From: Propioniferax innocua
Lineage (GTDB): Bacteria; Actinomycetota; Actinomycetes; Propionibacteriales; Propionibacteriaceae
Assembly (NCBI RefSeq): GCF_006716235.1
Contig: NZ_VFOR01000005.1
Location: 21,790-85,789, forward strand
Direction: 5' to 3'
DNA: 64,000 nt
The position numbers and the translations under genes were made by a program. Each line of letters begins with the position of its first letter. The first letter of the stretch is position 1. This document shows, in pieces, positions 38,044 to 48,580 of the stretch. Below the pieces are notes generated by a model that was not told where the DNA came from, did no database searches, and worked only from the letters and a program-made list of their open reading frames with translations.

Positions 38044-40593
38044 ATGGCGAGTCGTGCGTCTTCCCCCGCACGCACCCGTTCGGCCAGCCGTGCTGGTTCC
38101 GGGGCGCGCAGTGGCGGGAATCAGAAGAAGTCCACGCGGCGGGCCCCCCAGAAGCGGGCCACGCCGCAGTCAAACGCACCCGTACCCACCTTGGGGCGAG
38201 GGATCGCCGCTGTCTACGGAGCCATGGCCCATGTCACCGGGCGCCTGGTGCGATCGATCGGTAATGGAACCGAGGAACCCGAGGTCAGACGCGATGGCGT
38301 CGGCCTGTTCCTGCTCGGATGCTCCATCGTGCTGGCGGCCGCGTTCTGGTTCGGACTGCCCGATCCGGTGGGGGCGGGGATCGTCTTCGGCGTCACCACG
38401 ATCATCGGGAGCCTCGGCTTCGCGTCGCCGATCATGGTGGGCTGGCTTTCCTGGACGACTCTGCGTGCACCGATCCCCGAGGGGCCTGCCGGACGCCGCG
38501 TTCTTGGTTGGACCCTGCTGCTGGTGGGGATCCTCGGCCTGTTGAGCATCGCCGACGGCTTGCCTCGACCAGACAATGCCGTGGCCATCCGCCATGCCGG
38601 AGGGATGATCGGGTTCGTCGTCTCCAGCCTCCTGGCCGACCTCATGACCCGTTGGGTGGCCGTTCCGCTTCTGGTGCTGCTCACCCTCTATGGCTTCCTG
38701 GCCGTCATCGGGCTGCCGCTGTACCGCATCATCGACATGATGCGGACCGTCGCGGCTCACCCCGACAGTGACATCGAGTACAGCGGTGAGATCGCCTACG
38801 ACACCCCCGTGGTCTCCCACCCGGAGAACGATGAGAGGACGGAGGCCAAACCCAAGACCAGGCGTCGCCGGAAGAAGGCCGACGCCGAGGTCACCGAACC
38901 GGTGGAGCACAGCACGGGTCTGTTCGATGTGGAGGCGCTCGGCGACCCGGCCTTCGGTGGCGTCGACGATGCCACGACCCAGGGGATCGCCGCGACCTCC
39001 GGGGCCGACTCCGACTCCACCGGCCGCACCACCGCGGGCCTGCCGCCGGGGGCGGAGCCCAGCGTCAGCGAGGTCGAGGCGCCGGATCATTCGCCCATTC
39101 CACAGCGCGTCGAGCAGCTCCAGCTCTCCGGCGATGTCCAGTACACCCTGCCGGAGGCGGACACCCTCAAACCGGGAACCCCGCCCAAATCCAGGTCCGA
39201 GGCCTCGGAGAAGGTCGTGGAGGCCCTCCGTGGGGTGTTCGAGGAGTTCAAGATCGACGCCCACGTCACCGGCTACTCGCGAGGACCGACCGTCACCCGC
39301 TACGAGATCGAGCTCGGAGCCGGCGTCAAGGTCGAGCGCGTCACCGCCCTCAGCAAGACCATCTCCTACGCTGTCGCGTCGGCCGATGTGCGCATCCTCT
39401 CGCCGATCCCCGGAAAGTCGGCCATCGGTATCGAGATCCCGAACACCGACAAGGAAGTGGTCTCGCTCGGTGACGTGCTGCGTTCACCGGCCGCCCGCAA
39501 CGACCAGAGCCCCATGACCGTCGGACTGGGCAAGGACGTCGAAGGCGGCTTCGTCGTGGCCAACATGGCCAAGATGCCCCACCTGCTCGTCGCCGGCGCC
39601 ACCGGTTCGGGTAAGTCGTCGTTCATCAACTCGATGATCACCTCGATCATGATGCGTGCGACCCCAGATGAGGTGCGCATGCTGCTGGTGGACCCCAAGC
39701 GCGTCGAGCTCAACGTGTATGAGGGCATCCCACACCTGGTGACGCCGATCATCACCAACGCGAAGAAGGCGGCCGAGGCCCTGCAATGGGTCGTCCGTGA
39801 GATGGACATGCGGTACGACGACCTCGCCGAGTTCGGTTTCCGCCACGTCAAGGACTTCAACAAGGCCGTGCTGGCCGGGCAGGTGAAGGTGCCCGAGGGC
39901 TCCGAGCGCAAACTTGAGCCCTACCCGTACCTGCTCGTCGTGGTCGATGAGCTTGCCGACCTCATGATGGTGGCGCCGCGTGATGTGGAGGACTCCATCG
40001 TCCGCATCACCCAGCTCGCCCGCGCCGCAGGCATCCATCTGGTGTTGGCGACCCAGCGTCCCTCCACCGATGTGGTGACCGGCCTGATCAAGGCCAACGT
40101 GCCTTCGCGACTTGCGTTCGCCACCTCCTCGATGACTGACTCGCGAGTCATCCTCGATCAGCCCGGCGCCGAGAAACTCGTCGGGCAGGGTGACGGGCTG
40201 TTCGCGCCGATGGGTGGCAAACCCATCCGTGTGCAGGGCTCGTGGGTCACCGAGAACGAGATCCGGCAGGTGGCCGACCACGTCCGCGAACAGTTGGACC
40301 CGCACTACCGCGAGGACGTCGGCGCGCCCAAGGAGACCAAGAAGGTCGCAGAGGACATCGGCGACGACCTCGAACTGGTGCTCGAGGCGGTCCAGCTCGT
40401 GGTCAACCTGCAGTTGGGCTCCACCTCGATGTTGCAGCGCAAGCTGCGCGTCGGCTTCGCCAAGGCCGGACGCCTCATGGACATCCTGGAGACGCGTGGC
40501 GTCGTCGGGCCGTCAGAAGGATCCAAACCGCGTGAGGTGCTGGTGAAGCCCGATGACCTCGACGATGTGCTGGCCAATCTTCAGGCCGGCTGA
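38044..40593 (+). CDS. ftsK: DNA translocase FtsK
   Basis: An 849-residue septal DNA pump. Order: a basic N-terminus, four membrane helices (about residues 85-240), an acidic linker, the alpha/beta RecA-like motor with Walker A GATGSGKS (518-525) and [11 protein letters not shown], then the C-terminal winged-helix gamma domain ([20 protein letters not shown]) that reads KOPS sites. It clears chromosome DNA from the septum and activates XerCD. rimO follows 22 bases later. Confidence 0.95.
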   Translation: MASRASSPARTRSASRAGSGARSGGNQKKSTRRAPQKRATPQSNAPVPTLGRGIAAVYGAMAHVTGRLVRSIGNGTEEPEVRRDGVGLFLLGCSIVLAAAFWFGLPDPVGAGIVFGVTTIIGSLGFASPIMVGWLSWTTLRAPIPEGPAGRRVLGWTLLLVGILGLLSIADGLPRPDNAVAIRHAGGMIGFVVSSLLADLMTRWVAVPLLVLLTLYGFLAVIGLPLYRIIDMMRTVAAHPDSDIEYSGEIAYDTPVVSHPENDERTEAKPKTRRRRKKADAEVTEPVEHSTGLFDVEALGDPAFGGVDDATTQGIAATSGADSDSTGRTTAGLPPGAEPSVSEVEAPDHSPIPQRVEQLQLSGDVQYTLPEADTLKPGTPPKSRSEASEKVVEALRGVFEEFKIDAHVTGYSRGPTVTRYEIELGAGVKVERVTALSKTISYAVASADVRILSPIPGKSAIGIEIPNTDKEVVSLGDVLRSPAARNDQSPMTVGLGKDVEGGFVVANMAKMPHLLVAGATGSGKSSFINSMITSIMMRATPDEVRMLLVDPKRVELNVYEGIPHLVTPIITNAKKAAEALQWVVREMDMRYDDLAEFGFRHVKDFNKAVLAGQVKVPEGSERKLEPYPYLLVVVDELADLMMVAPRDVEDSIVRITQLARAAGIHLVLATQRPSTDVVTGLIKANVPSRLAFATSSMTDSRVILDQPGAEKLVGQGDGLFAPMGGKPIRVQGSWVTENEIRQVADHVREQLDPHYREDVGAPKETKKVAEDIGDDLELVLEAVQLVVNLQLGSTSMLQRKLRVGFAKAGRLMDILETRGVVGPSEGSKPREVLVKPDDLDDVLANLQAG

Positions 40594-40615
40594 CGCCGCG
40601 TGATAATGGGCGACG

Positions 40616-42082
40616 ATGACTGACACGACCACCGTTCACATCCAATCTCTGGGATGTGCCCGCAATGACGTTGATTCCGAGGAACTCGCCGGACGCTTGG
40701 CGGCCGAGGGGTTCGAACTCGTCGACGACCCGGAGAGCGCCGACGCGGTCATGGTCAACACCTGCGGGTTCATCGAGTCAGCGAAGCAGGATTCGGTGAA
40801 CACATTGCTGGCCGCCGCCGACCTCAAGGACGGTGGCCGGACGAAGGCCGTTGTCGCCGTGGGATGCATGGCCGAGCGGTACGGCGTCGAGCTGGCCGAG
40901 GCCATGCCCGAGACCGATGCGGTGCTGGGCTTCGATGCCTACACCGACATGGGGGAGCGTCTGCGTCGGATCCTTGCCGGGGAACGCCCCGAATCGCACG
41001 TGCCCCGCGATCGCCGGACGCTCCTTCCGATCTCCCCGCGAGAACGCGGTGCCGCCGCCGGTGAGACCCCGGGCCATGCCCGTGTTGTGCCGAGCGCTGA
41101 CGAGGGGAAGGACCCGGTGGGTTCGCTCGGCGGCGAAGGACATGGTGGCCGGGTATTGCGTCGGCGTCTGCACAACAGTCCGATGGCGCCGCTGAAACTG
41201 GCTTCGGGCTGTGATCGACGCTGCGCGTTCTGCGCGATCCCCAAGTTCCGTGGCGCGTATCTCTCGCGTCCACCGCTGGATGTGGTGGCAGAAGCCGAAT
41301 GGCTGGCTGACCACGGCGTCAGGGAAGCCTTCCTGGTGAGCGAGAACTCCTCCAGCTACGGCAAGGACCTGGGGGATGTGCGCGCGCTGGAGGCGCTCCT
41401 GCCGGAGCTGGCCCGGGTCGAGGGGCTGGACTGGATCCGTGTCTCCTATCTCCAACCTGCGGAGATGCGCCCCGGGCTCATCGAAGCCATGCTCGACACA
41501 CCCAAGGTGGTGCCGTACTTCGATCTCAGCTTCCAGCACGCGTCCGGGCCCCTGCTGCGGCGCATGAGACGCTTCGGCGACGCCGAACAGTTCCTCGCGC
41601 TCATTGAACAGATCCGGGACAAGGCACCGCAGGCCGGGATACGCTCCAACGTCATCGTCGGGTTTCCCGGTGAGACCGACGAGGATGTCGATGTGCTCCA
41701 TGACTTCCTCGAACGTGCCGGGCTCGACGCGATCGGCGTCTTCGCATACTCCGACGAGGAGGGGACCGAGGCCGAGCATCTGGATGGGCATGTCGATCCC
41801 GAGGTCGTCGAGGAACGGCGGAGCGCCACGACCGATCTGGCTGAGACCCTCATGAACGATCGGGCACTCCAGCGTGTGGGAGAACGCGTCGAGGTCCTCA
41901 TCGAGGAGATCGATGTCGAGGCCGGGGAGATCATCGGCCGTGCGGCGCATCAGGGCCCCGAGGTGGATGGACAGTGCCTGATGGCCGGTCTCGATGCAGC
42001 CGCCGTGGGCATCGGGCACATGGTTTCAGGCACTGTCGTCGGCACCGAGGGCGTCGACCTCGTGGTGGAGGCCGACCGATGA
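40616..42082 (+). CDS. rimO: Ribosomal protein S12 (Asp) methylthiotransferase
   Basis: A 488-residue radical-SAM enzyme that methylthiolates an aspartate of ribosomal protein S12. The MTTase-domain cysteines are Cys14, Cys50 and Cys84; the radical-SAM cluster is Cys199, Cys203 and Cys206 (CDRRCAFC). A TRAM domain ends the protein. The linker between the two domains is enlarged by a Gly/Glu/Asp-rich stretch (about residues 145-185). GATAAT eight bases before the ATG may be its own promoter. The stop overlaps pgsA (ATGA). Confidence 0.92.
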   Translation: MTDTTTVHIQSLGCARNDVDSEELAGRLAAEGFELVDDPESADAVMVNTCGFIESAKQDSVNTLLAAADLKDGGRTKAVVAVGCMAERYGVELAEAMPETDAVLGFDAYTDMGERLRRILAGERPESHVPRDRRTLLPISPRERGAAAGETPGHARVVPSADEGKDPVGSLGGEGHGGRVLRRRLHNSPMAPLKLASGCDRRCAFCAIPKFRGAYLSRPPLDVVAEAEWLADHGVREAFLVSENSSSYGKDLGDVRALEALLPELARVEGLDWIRVSYLQPAEMRPGLIEAMLDTPKVVPYFDLSFQHASGPLLRRMRRFGDAEQFLALIEQIRDKAPQAGIRSNVIVGFPGETDEDVDVLHDFLERAGLDAIGVFAYSDEEGTEAEHLDGHVDPEVVEERRSATTDLAETLMNDRALQRVGERVEVLIEEIDVEAGEIIGRAAHQGPEVDGQCLMAGLDAAAVGIGHMVSGTVVGTEGVDLVVEADR

Positions 42083-42654
42083 GCGGGCTGCGTGCTCAGG
42101 TGAACGGGCCGAACATCCTCACCGCGCTGCGGATCGTGCTGGTCCCGTTGTTTGGCTGGATGCTGCTGGCTCACCCCGACGACGTGCAGTGGCGCATCTT
42201 CACGACCCTGATGTTCTCGGTGGCGATCGCCACCGACTTCGTCGATGGTTGGTGGGCCCGGAAATACAACTTGGTGACCGATTTTGGAAAGATCGCCGAC
42301 CCGATCGCCGACAAGGCCATCACCGGTATGGCCTTCGTCGGGCTCAGCATCATCGGTGAGCTTCCGTGGCTCATCACGATCTGCATCCTCGTGCGTGAGT
42401 GGGGGATCACGCTTTTCCGGTTCATCCTGCTTCGGCGCGGCGTGGTGCTGGCTGCCAGTCGTGGCGGCAAGTTGAAGACGGTGCTGCAGTCGGTGGCGCT
42501 GATCTTGTTCCTGCTGCCCCTGGTGCCCTATGGCTGGGCGGTTCCGAGTCTCGCGGAGATCCCTGACCTCGTCTCGTGGATCATCATGATCCTGGCCACG
42601 TTGCAGACGGTGATCACCGGCGTCCAGTACGTGGTGGACAACCTCAAGGAGTGA
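42079..42654 (+). CDS. pgsA: CDP-diacylglycerol--glycerol-3-phosphate 3-phosphatidyltransferase
   Basis: A 191-residue CDP-alcohol phosphatidyltransferase with several membrane helices, making phosphatidylglycerol phosphate. The family motif is seen as [27 protein letters not shown] (metal-binding aspartates; residues about 54-80). [15 protein letters not shown] begins the conserved part. It overlaps rimO by four bases and cinA follows four bases later. Confidence 0.92.
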   Translation: MSGLRAQVNGPNILTALRIVLVPLFGWMLLAHPDDVQWRIFTTLMFSVAIATDFVDGWWARKYNLVTDFGKIADPIADKAITGMAFVGLSIIGELPWLITICILVREWGITLFRFILLRRGVVLAASRGGKLKTVLQSVALILFLLPLVPYGWAVPSLAEIPDLVSWIIMILATLQTVITGVQYVVDNLKE

Positions 42655-42657
42655 CGC

Positions 42658-43164
42658 ATGCCCGAGACATTGGCGCGCCGCGTCGTGACCGGTTTCACCA
42701 AGAGCGGGGTGACGCTCGCCACCGCTGAGAGCCTGACCGGTGGCCTGCTGGGTGCCACGATCACCTCGGTGTCCGGGGCCTCGGCGATGTATCGCGGTGG
42801 ACTGATCACCTATGCCACCGAACTGAAGCAGACGCTCGGTGGTGTCACTGAGGAGGCGCTGCGTGACCATGGTGCGGTCAGTGAGGCGACGGTGCGCGCC
42901 TTGGCGTCGACCGCCGCGATGACGTGCGATGCAGATATCGGGGTTGCGCTGTCAGGGGTGGCTGGTCCTGATGAGCAGGAGGGACACCCTGTCGGCACCG
43001 TCTGGTTGGGATGGGCGCTGCGGGATCGGCGTGCCGAGGCGGGTCTCGACACCGGTGCACGGTTGCTCCATCTCGATTCGGAGGGAGGCCGCGAAGCGGT
43101 ACGTGAAGCGGCCGTGGAGGCGGCATTGGAGCAGATGGTCGATCTGCTGGGTGTCAGGTGCTGA
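42658..43164 (+). CDS. CinA C-terminal domain protein (nicotinamide-nucleotide amidohydrolase type)
   Basis: A 168-residue stand-alone CinA-CTD, the PncC deamidase fold, with TLATAESLTGGLLGATIT, SGASAMYRGGLITYA and GVAGPDEQEGHPVGTVW. The family hydrolyses nicotinamide mononucleotide to nicotinate mononucleotide in pyridine-nucleotide recycling. It lies between pgsA and clgR, the usual actinobacterial place. Confidence 0.87.
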   Translation: MPETLARRVVTGFTKSGVTLATAESLTGGLLGATITSVSGASAMYRGGLITYATELKQTLGGVTEEALRDHGAVSEATVRALASTAAMTCDADIGVALSGVAGPDEQEGHPVGTVWLGWALRDRRAEAGLDTGARLLHLDSEGGREAVREAAVEAALEQMVDLLGVRC

Positions 43165-43184
43165 TCAGCATTGGCGCCGTCGGG

Positions 43185-43196
43185 TAGGGTTTCAGT
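43185..43196 (+). promoter_or_regulatory. TAGGGT -10 box for a leaderless clgR transcript
   Basis: TAGGGT (43185-43190) is followed by six bases and ATG 43197, with no ribosome-binding site. Confidence 0.45.
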
Positions 43197-43517
43197 ATGG
43201 AATCGTTGGTCAGACCGGTGCTGATGCGGGAGCTCATGGGGGAGATCCTGCGTGCCGAACGTGTCGGCCAGAAGCAGACGCTTCGGCAGGTCGCGGCGCA
43301 GGCTGGGATCAGCCTGGGTTATCTCTCGGAGGTCGAGCGTGGCCAGAAGGAGGCTTCCTCGGAGCTTCTGTCGGCGATCTGCCAGGCGCTGGGTCTGCCG
43401 CTCTCGTCGTTGCTCGCCCTGGTCAGTGACCGGATGGCGGTGGCGGAGGGCCGGTTCGCCCCGGCTGACATGGGCTCGGCTGGCATGGGCTCGGTTGAGA
43501 TGAGTGCCGCGGCCTGA
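43197..43517 (+). CDS. clgR: ClgR-type helix-turn-helix regulator
   Basis: A 106-residue XRE-fold activator. The helix-turn-helix ([27 protein letters not shown]; about residues 25-51) matches the strictly conserved recognition helix of ClgR, which activates clp protease genes in actinobacteria. The C-terminal tail contains a short internal repeat ([11 protein letters not shown]) encoded by duplicated ATGGGCTCGG. ClgR of this kind normally ends in residues read by ClpP; here it ends in SAAA, close to an AA degron. DUF3046 follows after two bases. Confidence 0.87.
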   Translation: MESLVRPVLMRELMGEILRAERVGQKQTLRQVAAQAGISLGYLSEVERGQKEASSELLSAICQALGLPLSSLLALVSDRMAVAEGRFAPADMGSAGMGSVEMSAAA

Positions 43518-43519
43518 TC

Positions 43520-43714
43520 GTGCGGGAGACCGAATTCTGGCAACGCATGGAACGCCATCTCGGTGGTGCCTACGCGGCTGTGTGGGCCGATCAGACGCAC
43601 TTGGCGGCTCTTGATGATCGCACCGTGACCGAAGCCCTGCATGCCGGGGTTCCCTGCAAGCGGGTCTGGCGTGCGGTGCACGAACAGTTGGAATTGCCTG
43701 CTCACGAATGGTGA
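43520..43714 (+). CDS. DUF3046 family protein
   Basis: A 64-residue protein starting at GTG 43520, with the family pattern TEFWQRMERHLGGAYAAVWA, VTEALHAGVPCKRVWRAVHE and a short tail. DUF3046 proteins are small, actinobacterial and usually sit just before recA, as here. Function unknown. It is coupled to clgR. Confidence 0.85.
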   Translation: MRETEFWQRMERHLGGAYAAVWADQTHLAALDDRTVTEALHAGVPCKRVWRAVHEQLELPAHEW

Positions 43715-43731
43715 CGGCGTGTCGCCCGTGT

Positions 43732-43747
43732 TCGAACGTTCGTTCGA
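43732..43747. promoter_or_regulatory. LexA (SOS) box upstream of recA
   Basis: TCGAAC-GTTC-GTTCGA is a perfect match to the actinobacterial LexA consensus TCGAAC-N4-GTTCGA. It lies 165 bases before recA, so a LexA-controlled promoter must be the distal one. Confidence 0.9.
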
Positions 43748-43815
43748 GTAGGTTGTTCACGAGTGCGGTTCGGTCATGATCTTCGTCCACAGTCTGCTGG
43801 GTGAGTGGGCGATTT

Positions 43816-43838
43816 CTGTCGGACCCCTTCCATAACGT
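43816..43838 (+). promoter_or_regulatory. RecA-NDp/PafBC-type promoter of recA
   Basis: CTGTCGGAC, eight bases, then TAACGT (43833-43838) fits the mycobacterial LexA-independent damage promoter TTGTCRGTG-N8-TAnnnT at 6 of 9 positions plus the -10 box. The predicted start, about 43845, coincides with the first base of the tandem hairpins. Together with the upstream LexA box this mirrors the two-promoter recA of mycobacteria. Confidence 0.5.
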
Positions 43839-43845
43839 AGGCCGT

Positions 43846-43895
43846 ACGTCACGCGGAGGCGTGCGGAAGAGCACGTCACGCGGAGGCGTGCGGAA
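43846..43895 (+). repeat. Tandem 23-bp repeats forming twin hairpins in the recA 5' UTR
   Basis: ACGTCACGCGGAGGCGTGCGGAA is present at 43846-43868 and 43873-43895 (27-bp period). Each copy contains CACGC-GGAG-GCGTG, a 5-bp hairpin with a GGAG loop. The true ribosome-binding site (AGGAG) follows before ATG 43913. Confidence 0.9.
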
Positions 43896-43912
43896 CAGGT
43901 ACAGGAGAGACG

Positions 43913-44974
43913 ATGGCAACAGCTGCACCGGATCGTGACAAGGCCCTTGAGACAGCCCTTCAGCAGATCGAGAAGACCCATGGCAAGGGGTCTGTGATGC
44001 GTTTGGGGGATGACAACCGTCCGCCGGTCGCGGTGATCCCCACTGGGTCCATCGCGCTTGACATCGCTTTGGGTGTTGGCGGGCTTCCGCGTGGACGCGT
44101 CGTGGAGGTCTATGGCCCCGAGTCAAGCGGCAAGACCACGGTGGCCCTCCACGCGGTGGCCAATGCTCAGGCGGCCGGTGGCATCTGCGCGTTCATCGAC
44201 GCCGAACATGCGCTCGATCCCGAGTACGCGAAGAAGCTGGGGGTTGACACCGATGCGTTGTTGGTGAGCCAGCCCGATAATGGCGAACAGGCCCTGGAGA
44301 TCGCCGATATGTTGGTGCGCTCCGGTGCCTTGGACCTCGTGGTGGTCGACTCGGTGGCTGCGTTGACACCGCGGGCCGAGATCGAAGGTGAGATGGGTGA
44401 CAGCCATGTGGGTCTGCAGGCTCGGCTCATGAGCCAGGCGCTGCGAAAGATGACAGGCGCTCTGCACGCCGCGGGCACCACCGCCATCTTCATCAATCAG
44501 CTGCGCGAGAAGATCGGTGTCATGTTCGGCTCGCCCGAGACCACGACCGGTGGTCGGGCACTGAAGTTCTACAGTTCGGTGCGCCTGGATGTTCGCCGTA
44601 TCGAGACGTTGAAGGACGGCCAGGACATGGTCGGTAACCGCACCCGCGTCAAGGTGGTGAAGAACAAGGTGGCGCCGCCTTTCAAGCAGGCCGAGTTCGA
44701 CATCCTCTACGGTCAGGGCATTTCTCGTGAAGGCAATCTGATCGACATGGGTGTGGAGACCGGGGTTGTGCGCAAGGCAGGCGCGTGGTTCACCTATGAC
44801 GCCGATCAGCTCGGCCAGGGCAAGGAGAACGCCCGGTCGTTCCTGCGCAACAATCCCGACATCGCCGCCAGATTGGAGAAGCAGATCCGCGAGAAACTCG
44901 GGATCGACAAGACCGAGGGCGATGAAGAGGTTCCGGACGGGGTGGACCCGGAAACCGGTGAGGTCGACTTCTGA
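43913..44974 (+). CDS. recA: Recombinase RecA
   Basis: A 353-residue ATPase that coats single-stranded DNA, drives homologous recombination and triggers LexA self-cleavage. Walker A GPESSGKT is at 68-75, with VVDSVAAL (Walker B) and the DNA-binding loop region [14 protein letters not shown]. There is no intein. ATG 43913 follows ACAGGAGAG. The recX gene starts 12 bases after the stop. Confidence 0.97.
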   Translation: MATAAPDRDKALETALQQIEKTHGKGSVMRLGDDNRPPVAVIPTGSIALDIALGVGGLPRGRVVEVYGPESSGKTTVALHAVANAQAAGGICAFIDAEHALDPEYAKKLGVDTDALLVSQPDNGEQALEIADMLVRSGALDLVVVDSVAALTPRAEIEGEMGDSHVGLQARLMSQALRKMTGALHAAGTTAIFINQLREKIGVMFGSPETTTGGRALKFYSSVRLDVRRIETLKDGQDMVGNRTRVKVVKNKVAPPFKQAEFDILYGQGISREGNLIDMGVETGVVRKAGAWFTYDADQLGQGKENARSFLRNNPDIAARLEKQIREKLGIDKTEGDEEVPDGVDPETGEVDF

Positions 44975-44985
44975 GGAAGGGCGGC

Positions 44986-45534
44986 ATGAGAGCACGCGAG
45001 GAACCGGCGTCGGATGAACCGCGTGACGCCGGTCGTGACCCGGATGCTGATCCGGTCGATGTCGCGCGCACGATCGTGTTGGATCGTCTGACGATGCGGG
45101 CGCACACCCGGCAGGAGCTTGCCCAGGTCCTCGCGAAGAAGAACGTGCCCTCCGATGCGGCCGATCATGTGCTCACACGCATGGAGGAGGTCGGGTTGAT
45201 CGACGACGCGGCCTTCGCCGAGAGCTGGGTGGAATCCCGTCAGCAGCGACGTCACCTGTCCAAACGGGCGCTGCGCATGGAGCTGCAGCGCAAGGGCGTC
45301 GACCGTGACGAGGTGGATGCTGCCCTGGACCAGGTGGATCGTTCCGACGAACGGGAGGCTGCCGAAGCGTTGGCACGCAAGAAGGTGCGCACGATGGCCC
45401 GGCTTGAGCCTCACGTGCGGCGACGTCGGCTCGCTGGAGCGCTCGCACGTCGGGGTTTCGGCTCCGATGTGGTCTCCGATGTGTTGCGAGAGGTCCTCGA
45501 AGGCGATGGGGACGACGACTTCTGGGTATCGTGA
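44986..45534 (+). CDS. recX: Regulatory protein RecX
   Basis: A 182-residue three-helix-repeat protein that inhibits RecA filament growth. Typical elements are [37 protein letters not shown] and [17 protein letters not shown]. It lies directly downstream of recA, the standard arrangement, and shares its transcript. Confidence 0.92.
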   Translation: MRAREEPASDEPRDAGRDPDADPVDVARTIVLDRLTMRAHTRQELAQVLAKKNVPSDAADHVLTRMEEVGLIDDAAFAESWVESRQQRRHLSKRALRMELQRKGVDRDEVDAALDQVDRSDEREAAEALARKKVRTMARLEPHVRRRRLAGALARRGFGSDVVSDVLREVLEGDGDDDFWVS

Positions 45535-45541
45535 ACCCGCT

Positions 45542-47047
45542 ATGACGAATCCCGCAGTTGTTGAGCCCGCAGACACGCCCCGGACCTTCGACGTCCGCAC
45601 CTACGGATGCCAGATGAACGTCCATGATTCCGAACGGATCGCCGGGGTGCTCACCGACGCCGGCTACGTGCCGGCCGGCGAAGGGCAGTCCGCCGATCTG
45701 GTGGTGTTCAACACCTGCGCGGTGCGGGAGAACGCCGACAACAAGCTGTACGGGAACCTGGGGCACATGCTGCCGGTCAAGGAAGCACACCCGGGTATGC
45801 AGATCGCCGTCGGCGGGTGCATGGCGCAGAAGGATCGCGACACGATCGTGAAACGTGCCCCGTGGGTCGATGTGGTGTTCGGCACCCACAACCTGGGTTC
45901 CCTGCCCGTGCTGCTGGAGCGCGCCCGCATCCAGGAGGAGGCGCAGGTCGAGATCCTGGAATCCCTCGAACGGTTCCCCTCGACGCTGCCGACCAGACGC
46001 GACTCGGCCTACTCGGCATGGGTGTCGATCTCGGTGGGCTGCAACAACACCTGCACCTTCTGCATCGTGCCGGCCCTGCGTGGAAAGGAACAGGACCGCC
46101 GACCGGGGGACATCCTCGCGGAGATCCGCGCCCTGGTCGATCAGGGTGTCCAAGAGGTGACTCTTCTGGGCCAGAACGTCAACGCCTACGGCACCGGCTT
46201 CGGTGATCTGTACGCCGATGGCGAGCCGCTGCGGGATCGTCAGGCCTTCAGCAAACTGCTTCGGGCATGTGGCGAGATCGACGGCTTGGAACGGGTGCGC
46301 TTCACCTCACCGCACCCCAAGGACTTCACCGATGACGTCATCGCGGCGATGGCCGAGACCCCCAACGTCATGCCGCAGCTGCACATGCCCCTGCAGTCGG
46401 GGTCGGACGCCGTTCTCAAACGCATGCGACGCTCCTACCGGGCGGAGAAATTCCTCGGGATCCTGGGGCGGGTGCGCGACGCCATGCCGCATGCGGCCAT
46501 CACCACCGACATCATCGTCGGATTCCCCGGGGAGACCGAGGCCGACTTCGAGGCGACCATGGATGTGGTGCGGGAAGCCCGGTTCTCGGCGGCATTCACC
46601 TTCCAGTACTCCAAGCGTCCCGGAACCCCGGCTGCGGAGATGGAGGACCAAGTGGAGCAGTCCGTGGTCTCCGAGCGTTACGGGCGACTCCTGGATCTGG
46701 TCAACGAGACCGCTTGGCAGGAGAACCGGAAACTCGAGGGCCGTGAGGTCGAGGTCATGTTCGCCGAGGGTGAGGGACGCAAGGACGCCCAGACCCAGCG
46801 CATGAGCGGACGCGCTCGCGACAATCGTCTGGTTCATGTCACGGTGCCCGAGGACGCGGAACGACGTCCTCGCCCCGGAGATATCGCACGTACCGTCATC
46901 ACCCATGCGGCACCGCACAATCTGCATGCCGACGCTGGGATCACCGAGCTGCGTCGCACTCGCGGTGGCGACGCTTGGCAGGCGCGTCAGGAACAGCCCG
47001 AACCCGCCGGAGTCGGCTTGGGGATGCCCACGATTCGTAAGCGTTGA
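45542..47047 (+). CDS. miaB: tRNA-2-methylthio-N6-dimethylallyladenosine synthase
   Basis: A 501-residue radical-SAM methylthiotransferase that modifies i6A37 of tRNAs. MTTase cysteines are Cys23, Cys59 and Cys93; radical-SAM cysteines are Cys167, Cys171 and Cys174 (CNNTCTFC); a TRAM domain follows. TATCGT nine bases before ATG 45542 may be a promoter. The frame is open upstream inside recX but has no other good start. miaA, supplying the isopentenyl group, is one gene further on. Confidence 0.94.
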   Translation: MTNPAVVEPADTPRTFDVRTYGCQMNVHDSERIAGVLTDAGYVPAGEGQSADLVVFNTCAVRENADNKLYGNLGHMLPVKEAHPGMQIAVGGCMAQKDRDTIVKRAPWVDVVFGTHNLGSLPVLLERARIQEEAQVEILESLERFPSTLPTRRDSAYSAWVSISVGCNNTCTFCIVPALRGKEQDRRPGDILAEIRALVDQGVQEVTLLGQNVNAYGTGFGDLYADGEPLRDRQAFSKLLRACGEIDGLERVRFTSPHPKDFTDDVIAAMAETPNVMPQLHMPLQSGSDAVLKRMRRSYRAEKFLGILGRVRDAMPHAAITTDIIVGFPGETEADFEATMDVVREARFSAAFTFQYSKRPGTPAAEMEDQVEQSVVSERYGRLLDLVNETAWQENRKLEGREVEVMFAEGEGRKDAQTQRMSGRARDNRLVHVTVPEDAERRPRPGDIARTVITHAAPHNLHADAGITELRRTRGGDAWQARQEQPEPAGVGLGMPTIRKR

Positions 47048-47083
47048 CCCCCGCAGGAGCCCGTTCGGTGCAAGGATGCAGCC

Positions 47084-48580
47084 ATGAGCATCAGCGGGTG
47101 GGAGTGGTTCTGGGCCGGTGAGCACGGCCGCGACCGGCTCTTGCGGGAGACGTTGGACGCCGAGATATCGCACAGTGCGATGAGGACATCGGCGTTGACG
47201 AGTCGTCTCAACCATCTCCAGGGGTCGGTCGAGAAACGGTTGGAGGCGTTGACGCTGGCGTTCGACGCCTACGTCGAGCTGGGGGATCTGCGTCAGCAAC
47301 TCAATGAGTTGCCGAACACCCGTCAGGCACGTCTCGAGGTCGCCCGGGTCATGGAGGAGCTCATGGCCACCGGACGCGCCGAACCGATCGAGGCGACCGG
47401 TGAACTCGACCTGTGGCTCACCCATGCGATCAACGCGGTCGTGCATCGCATCACTGCTGGAGAGCCAAGCGCTGACGAACGCGTTGCTCGCGAACAGTCC
47501 AGTGATGCCCCGATCTTCATCGCTCTCGTGCTGGGCGGCCTCGGGCAAGGAGAGGCCGTCCAGGACGACCTCGCCGAGCTCATGATCACCGACGGTTCGG
47601 CGAATCCTTCGCGTCAGGCCCTGTGGGAAGGGATCATCACCGGGAAGTTCGGCCTTCACGCGCTCGAGACGGTGGAAACGGCGGTCCGCCCCCATCTGGC
47701 GGCGGTGCAGGACTGGGCGGAGTGGCTCGACCGGTGGGCCCCGTCGACCCGCGGTGCCGGGCTCTACGACAACGCGCTGCATCTCGCCCAGACCCTCGAT
47801 GAGCTCACCGAACCCGATCCCGTTGTCGCCGAAGCGCGCGGTGCCCGTGCCCGTGAACAGATCCGGGAACAGTCTGCGGTGATGGCAAGTGGTGTCACGG
47901 GCCAGGAACGCCACTTGCGGGCGAGGGCCGAGGTGCTCCGGGCCCGCATCGAGAACCCGGACGCCGCGGCCGAGGACGCCGGGGAGGCGGAACGGGACGC
48001 CCACGTGGAGTTCGACGCCCTCATCGGTATGGCGATCGGTGATGAGGGGCTCTCCCGAGAGGTGCGTGCCCGACTCATCCGCTGGGTGCTGATCAGTGTG
48101 CGTGAGGCGATCAGAGCCGTTGCGCCCGCGGAGATCCCCACCGATGCCCTCGAGCTGCGCAAGAACTACCACGGGGTCACGATTCGCGTCGATGAGGAGG
48201 GGCCCGACCCCGCCGCCCGAGAGGCGGCTATCGCCCAGGTCCGTCGCTCCGAGCGACGGGCCCCGATCCGCCCCTGGGTGGCCGGCGCTGTCGCAGGCGT
48301 CGGCCTTTTCACGCTGATCATGGCCATCGTCCTCACGACGGGCGCTCTGGCGTGGATCGGTGTGCTGCTCGCGGTCACCGGAGGCGCCGGTTACGTGTGG
48401 CTCAAACGGATCGATGATGAGTACGACGACTCGGTGGAGGTGCTCCTGCGCAGCCTCGACCGGAAGCTCGAGGACGATCAGGCCGCGGTGGTGAAGCGGG
48501 CGGCCGAGCGCCGGGAGCAACGTCTCCTGGAACAGGGACGCCAGGCTGTTCTGGAGACCTTGGCTCCTTTGGGAGAATGA
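47084..48580 (+). CDS. Membrane protein of unknown function between miaB and miaA
   Basis: A 498-residue protein that I do not recognise. Residues 1-400 are helical and charged, with coiled-coil-prone stretches (about 28-110, and ARGARAREQIREQ to GEAERDAHVEF, about 250-310). Two hydrophobic segments (about 405-450) form a hairpin in the membrane, followed by a helical C-terminus (LLRSLDRKLEDDQAAVVKRAAERREQ). No signal peptide is seen. It is in the miaB-miaA-dapF operon; its stop overlaps miaA. It may be a scaffold or sensor, but this is only inference. Confidence 0.65.
   Translation: MSISGWEWFWAGEHGRDRLLRETLDAEISHSAMRTSALTSRLNHLQGSVEKRLEALTLAFDAYVELGDLRQQLNELPNTRQARLEVARVMEELMATGRAEPIEATGELDLWLTHAINAVVHRITAGEPSADERVAREQSSDAPIFIALVLGGLGQGEAVQDDLAELMITDGSANPSRQALWEGIITGKFGLHALETVETAVRPHLAAVQDWAEWLDRWAPSTRGAGLYDNALHLAQTLDELTEPDPVVAEARGARAREQIREQSAVMASGVTGQERHLRARAEVLRARIENPDAAAEDAGEAERDAHVEFDALIGMAIGDEGLSREVRARLIRWVLISVREAIRAVAPAEIPTDALELRKNYHGVTIRVDEEGPDPAAREAAIAQVRRSERRAPIRPWVAGAVAGVGLFTLIMAIVLTTGALAWIGVLLAVTGGAGYVWLKRIDDEYDDSVEVLLRSLDRKLEDDQAAVVKRAAERREQRLLEQGRQAVLETLAPLGE

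Noticed and set aside
40616..42082. Insertion domain in rimO as a sign of an inserted element
   Set aside because: Actinobacterial RimO proteins commonly have a long basic/acidic linker before the radical-SAM cysteines; the extra stretch stays in frame and keeps all motifs.
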